NCBI GenBank assembly: GCA_013368325.1
Contig: JAACJK010000111.1
Span: forward strand, 186,001-250,000
Direction: 5' to 3'
DNA length: 64,000 bases
DNA from: Ephemerocybe angulata
Taxonomy: Eukaryota; Basidiomycota; Agaricomycetes; Agaricales; Psathyrellaceae
A program made the translations under genes and the position numbers. A model generated the notes under the pieces. The model saw nothing but the letters and a program-made list of their open reading frames with translations. It did not search any database and was not told where the DNA came from. Below are positions 60,100-64,000 of this stretch, piece by piece. Numbering within the stretch: position 1 is the stretch's first letter; every line of letters begins with the position of its first letter.

Positions 60100-60280
60100 G
60101 TTACTTAGAATTTATGGTGGTTAGAGGTTTTCAACAAGAGGAGTCCATGCCGTTCTCCATAAAATCTCCTCAGACGCAATTTTCGACGCCACTAAGTTTG
60201 TGTGGTTCCACTCCGACGAACAAATGAAAGACATTCTCTACTGTGTTATTAATCCGCGCAGACATTTTCTGGATCAAGCT
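60100..60280 (+). pseudogene. Relic of a DUF6533 gene (internal fragment)
   Basis: ATGGTGGTTAGAGG at about 60113 followed by a GAGTCCATGCC stretch, and the GAAAGACATTCTCTACTGTG block at about 60227, match 42195-42405 of the intact DUF6533 gene in order and spacing. The frame is broken and both sides are missing. Confidence 0.6.
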
Positions 60281-60402
60281 CTGGGGGCCAGCGGCTTACT
60301 GCAAGGTCTGCTCTCTTTCCACGATTTCTGGTGATGCTGGTGCATCGTCGCAGTTGATCCACGTGCAGAGGCGGAACTTGGAAGCACCGGGAGATAACCG
60401 CG

Positions 60403-62055
60403 CCATGGGAGACGGCTTTATTACTACAAGAATCGTCAGCGACTCATGCGGAGCACGAGAAAAGATGGAACATACACATGTTTTTTTTTTTTTTTTTTTT
60501 TTTTTTTTTGGTGGACTCTCTGTCTTCGTGGCAACGAACATACACGTGTAACTCTGGCCTCACGACCTTCAGCCCTTGACTCCCCAACCCCTTCTGCAGC
60601 TCCTTAAACAGCCAATCGCTGCCTCCAAATTCACCCATAAGCACGACGTGGGTGGTTTGATGTGTCCCTACCCGGATTACCTCTTCCACAGTGCTCACTA
60701 TGCACTGGATACTCGGCTCAAAGAACTTGGCAACATCCTCCCCTGCGAGCTTCAGCTGGCCGAACCGGATTCCGACCGCCTGGTCCTTGTCGCGCGTGCT
60801 CCCGAACTTGACGTACTGCGTCACCTTGTCGTCGCTGAAGCGGATCTTGGTAGTCTTGTCGAAGCAGCGGATGATGTGGTCGAGGTCATCGATGTAGTCC
60901 GATTCTTTGAGGAGTTCTGCGGAGGGATGTCCATAAGGGTCCGGGGCGGGGTTAAGAGGGGGAGGACGAACCTTGGATGAAGAGCCGCGCTTGGATGCTC
61001 ACAGAGATCGAGCCGTAGCACTCACACTTGGGCGCACTGATCTCCTCAAACTTGACACCCCCGACGGGCTTCTGGTACGTGCTGATATCTATCGTGTCTG
61101 TCCCAGCATCGACGATCACAACACTTTCTCCTCTCTGAAAGGTGCGTTAGCCAGTGTTCGTATTGTAAGAGCGCGACTGACCTCCATCGTGCCTTCAGGT
61201 AGCCCATGTTTGAGCGCGAACCACAAGCTCGCCTCGCCCTCGCTGATGAAATGGACCTTCCCTCCTCCAGCGTCGCCCCCCTTCACGAGCCCGGCGAGGA
61301 CCACCGCCTCTCGGATCTGCGCCTGCTGCCACCCCTCCCATCCATTTGGGTGGCTCAGCACAAACTCCTTGTCGTCTTCGGCGAAACTTGCCCATAGGTC
61401 GGCTCCATTCGCATGCGTGTCTTTGATGTACGCTTGTGCGCAGGTGTATAGGTACGAGAGGTAATCAGCAAAGACCTGATAGTGGGTGAGTACTGCAGCA
61501 AGGGCGCGGTGGGCATCGACATACCTGGATGATAGTCTTGTCCGGGGGCAAGGGCGGGATCTTCTGTGTGATGGAGAGGGTAGAGTTGTCCTTTGGTCGA
61601 ATGTGTAACTTGAACCTGTTCATCGCTGAGTATCGGTACTTTATCTTTGAAATGGTCGAGAGCCGCACCATTCGGCTTTCACCCAGCGTTCGTCTTCAGC
61701 TTGCTCGAAGATACCCTCCTGCAGGGCCTCGGCGCCCACGGCCTTCACGTTCCCATCTCCATCGTAGTAGAGAACGGTTGGAATCTTTGATGCACCAGAA
61801 ACCTGTTCATGCGCTGGGAACCTGTGTGCTGGATGATGCGCTGGAGTCAAGAGGACGAATACGACTGATTACCTCCGAGTTACACCCTTGATGTCGGGCA
61901 CCGAGCCTGGTACAAGCATACTGCTCAAAGTCAGCCGTGATCAGTCCATGGCTCTAGCAAGGAGCGTACCAGTAGGAGATACCGCTGAATTCCACCCCAA
62001 TATCGAACCCGAGCACCAGTTTGCGCCGCAATCCTTCGTAGGGCGGCAAGTTCAT
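60403..62055 (-). pseudogene. Hsp70-family pseudogene, 3'-truncated
   Basis: The minus strand follows the intact Hsp70 gene exon by exon from ATG 62055 (MNLPPYEGLRRKLVLGFD) through FKLHIRPKDNSTLSITQ, LSYLYTCAQAYIKDTH and GEASLWFALKHG to the adenosine motif, then loses homology near 60403. The whole C-terminal half is gone. The phosphate-1 motif reads DIGVEFSG instead of DVGTTFSG and the adenosine motif VVLMGEFGGSDW instead of VVLVGGFGASDW; both changes hit nucleotide-contact residues. One intron has almost vanished, leaving GAGTGC in frame. A poly(A)-tailed retroposon sits at the exon end near 60.5 kb. It lies head-to-head with MYND4, 482 bp apart. Confidence 0.8.
60481..60535 (-). mobile_element. 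Short poly(A)-tailed retroposon with target duplication
   Basis: Read on the minus strand this is a 26-nt unique piece followed by 29 A (a T run on the plus strand at 60481-60509). It is flanked by GAACATACACATG (60468-60480) and GAACATACACGTG (60536-60548), a 13-bp target duplication with one mismatch. The intact Hsp70 gene has the same place empty, with a single GAACATACACGT at about 54748. Confidence 0.85.
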
Positions 62056-62536
62056 CTTTGGTAAGAGGCAGTCTTGCTAAAGAGAAGGAGAGCCTGTAAT
62101 GAATTTGGTGCTCTGTGTGACCACGAACAAGCTGCTGCGAGCCAGAAGGTGTTTAGCGCCCAAACTGAGGTTGCCACGAGGCAAGCGGTGGCTGAGCGAC
62201 AAACATGCCGTTTAAAGGGACAATAGGTTTCTGTAATATCTCACGGCTTGGCGACTACGATTCAGAACGGATAGAAACTCTTACCGATCTAACAGGACAG
62301 GTGCAGGGCAGTCGCTGTTAATCCTGCTAAGGTCCAGTTCAGAACTTGAATTAGGAGAAAATCGGAGTCTGAAAGGTAAGCGCACGGTCACCATGAGCGT
62401 TTTTGCTTCCGCCAGGTTTGCCAGCCACCGCGATATTCACCTAACCACCACCATCACCATTCGCGACGCCCACGGACTAGAGCTTAGCAACTGAGCAACT
62501 ACTATTTACACCTGCTTCCTCGATATCGGACCTGCA
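62056..62536. promoter_or_regulatory. Divergent promoter region, Hsp70 pseudogene / MYND4
   Basis: 482 bp between two divergent start codons. No clear TATA or heat-shock element (nGAAn arrays) is seen. It parallels the larger gap between the intact Hsp70 and MYND3. Confidence 0.35.
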
Positions 62537-64000
62537 ATGCGACAAAAGGCCAGAGAAGGAACGACTACAGTCACCCCTGAGGTCGGTCGATAGCCAAGAC
62601 TCTGTGGCGAGCTCATTCAACGGATCCACAGCTAATCGAACGGGCGTCCACTGGGTCCCTTCTTGACATTCACCTCTTAATAGTCAGCATCACTGGCGAA
62701 CAACAACGTCCTATCGACCCAGAAGTCCTCAAAGTAGCATGGAAGTTCCTGTGCCCCAACCTCGTCCCAACTAGCATCGACCGCAACTGGAGCGACTTCC
62801 AGCACCCAATAGATCGGGCTATAACCTGCCTAGTAATTCTAGACCATGCCTGTAAGCAGGCAAAATCAGACTCCCATCTCAAGGCAACACTCGTCGACCA
62901 GCTTATCGAAAATATGGACGGCCTATGTCGCTGGATTTACTTCATTCTCTTGATACCTGATAATGCAGGCCAACTCCTCGGCTGGAACGGAATGCTGGCT
63001 GCTTACGAGGGTGTTGCAGCCTTGATCAACAGTGTGCTCAGCCTAGACGATGGCATATACGAGGTGTACATCTCCTCGCCGGCATGGATCGACATTATCC
63101 TCCAGCTCTGGTTCCGGAAAGACGACAACACTGGAGAGCCGCTGCTCGACATCACCACAGTCTCCATCCTGCACACGCTTCACGCGGTCGTTAGCAAGGA
63201 AGCCGGGCTCGAAAGCTTTCTGAACAGGATTATCGAGAAGCGGCTCGTACCGCGGCTGGCATGGACTATCCTTCGCCGGGCGCGCCTTGCGAGCGAGGAC
63301 CCAGATGCGGCTGACAGGCCGACCAACGCGATCGAATACCTTCGCATTCTTGCCGCCATATTCTCCTTCCTCATGTCTTCTAGTAGCGAGGACCTGCATC
63401 GGGGCTTCGGAAATGCCAACTACCTAAGGGAATTCTGTGCGGCTGTCAATACTCTCTCGATCACCGTCCAGAAGGGCCACGCGGCGATGCTCACCAGGCT
63501 GGGCGTCTGCGTCCAAGTGCTCTTCCTCATGGCTATGAAAGCCAGGACGCACATTGTCGAGAATCGGGGCGGCTTACTCGAGGGGGGTATTGTACCTCTC
63601 CTTGCCCGCCTTGTGCCATGGGTCCGCAAGAGCACCGAACTATCCCCCAACTTTGCGGACGGATATACGACGGCAATTACCCTCAATGGGTTGAACCACC
63701 CGAGAGTGATTAGACGATTCCTTAGGATGTATCCCGATGGTGAGGTACCTGGCCCCGAAGGTTGTCGCTTAGCTACGAGCGAGCTTTGGGAATTCCGCTG
63801 GAAGCAGGCGTTGTTGTTTTGCGAAGTGTACCAGAAGTTCGACGAGGGTGGAGTGGTCACGATGTGTGATAATCAGGCGGCAAGTACACTCTAGCTCTAC
63901 GTATCTCTGCCCTTCGGCGGATTCTTGATAGCTGGCTGAAGTCGCTTTAGTGCATGCGACGTGAGGAACGACTGGGGCAGCGTGCCCCTTCTCGACAGTG
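62537..64000 (+). CDS. MYND zinc-finger protein, paralogue 4 (3' end outside window)
   Basis: Exons 62537-62581 (MRQKAREGTTTVTPE), 62632-63879 and 63951 onward. Exon 2 (416 codons) is open throughout: LIERASTGSLLDIHLLIVSI, LIENMDGLCRWIYFILLIP, YISSPAWIDIILQLWF and VNTLSITVQKGHAAMLTR, ending VTMCDNQA. The MYND exon begins at 63951 with C-MRREERLGQRAPSRQ and leaves the window after the next TG. The intron before it has a GC donor (GCAAGT) where the three paralogues have GTGAGT. A GT a few bases later would put a stop in the MYND exon. It pairs head-to-head with the Hsp70 pseudogene. Confidence 0.8.

Overview
The window looks like accessory genomic DNA from a mushroom-forming basidiomycete (Agaricomycetes). 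The genes are broken by many 45-65 bp GT-AG introns. The recognisable families are ones expanded in that class: a KDZ transposase with a cysteine-cluster domain, a BTB protein, a viroplasmin-like domain protein, DUF6533 membrane proteins, MYND-finger proteins, an HSPA12-like Hsp70, a GT18-like glycosyltransferase and Zn2Cys6 regulators. I cannot name genus or species. Exon joins were read by eye from splice signals, frame continuity and comparison between paralogues inside the window.

Region 1-14.5 kb: the 3' part of a BTB gene; a 60-bp minisatellite whose orientation flips at about 2.82 kb; an apparently intact KDZ transposase on the minus strand, divergent across 85 bp from a six-exon gene of unknown function; then a run of small intron-containing genes typical of mushroom accessory DNA, including one with an RNase H1-N/viroplasmin-type domain.

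Region 14.9-28 kb: a long transposon-associated-type gene whose probable 3' end lies 3 kb away as a decayed fragment; a 513-bp GC-rich hAT-like MITE with an 8-bp target duplication and a tRNA-like core; minisatellites that share a core with the 2.4-kb array; a 724-bp foldback element at a TA target; and a truncated, frameshifted copy of a MYND gene.

Region 28-33.4 kb: a DUF6533 gene on the minus strand has been broken by two almost identical 1.74-kb CACTA-like elements in opposite orientation. Each has its own 3-bp target duplication. The 136 bp between them is a piece of the broken gene's exon.

Region 33.9-50.9 kb: a diverged segmental duplication. Each copy carries a Zn2Cys6 fungal-specific transcription factor. 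Only the left copy has a MYND gene, and only the right copy has an 813-bp TIR element. Between the copies lie an apparently complete DUF6533 gene and a GT18-like glycosyltransferase gene.

Region 51-64 kb: MYND genes alternate with minus-strand Hsp70 genes. The order is MYND2, intact Hsp70, an Hsp70 5' relic, MYND3, a truncated Hsp70 pseudogene hit by a poly(A)-tailed retroposon, and MYND4, which runs off the end. A divergent Hsp70/MYND module therefore seems to have been duplicated. This family cluster and the pile-up of dated insertions are the most notable content.
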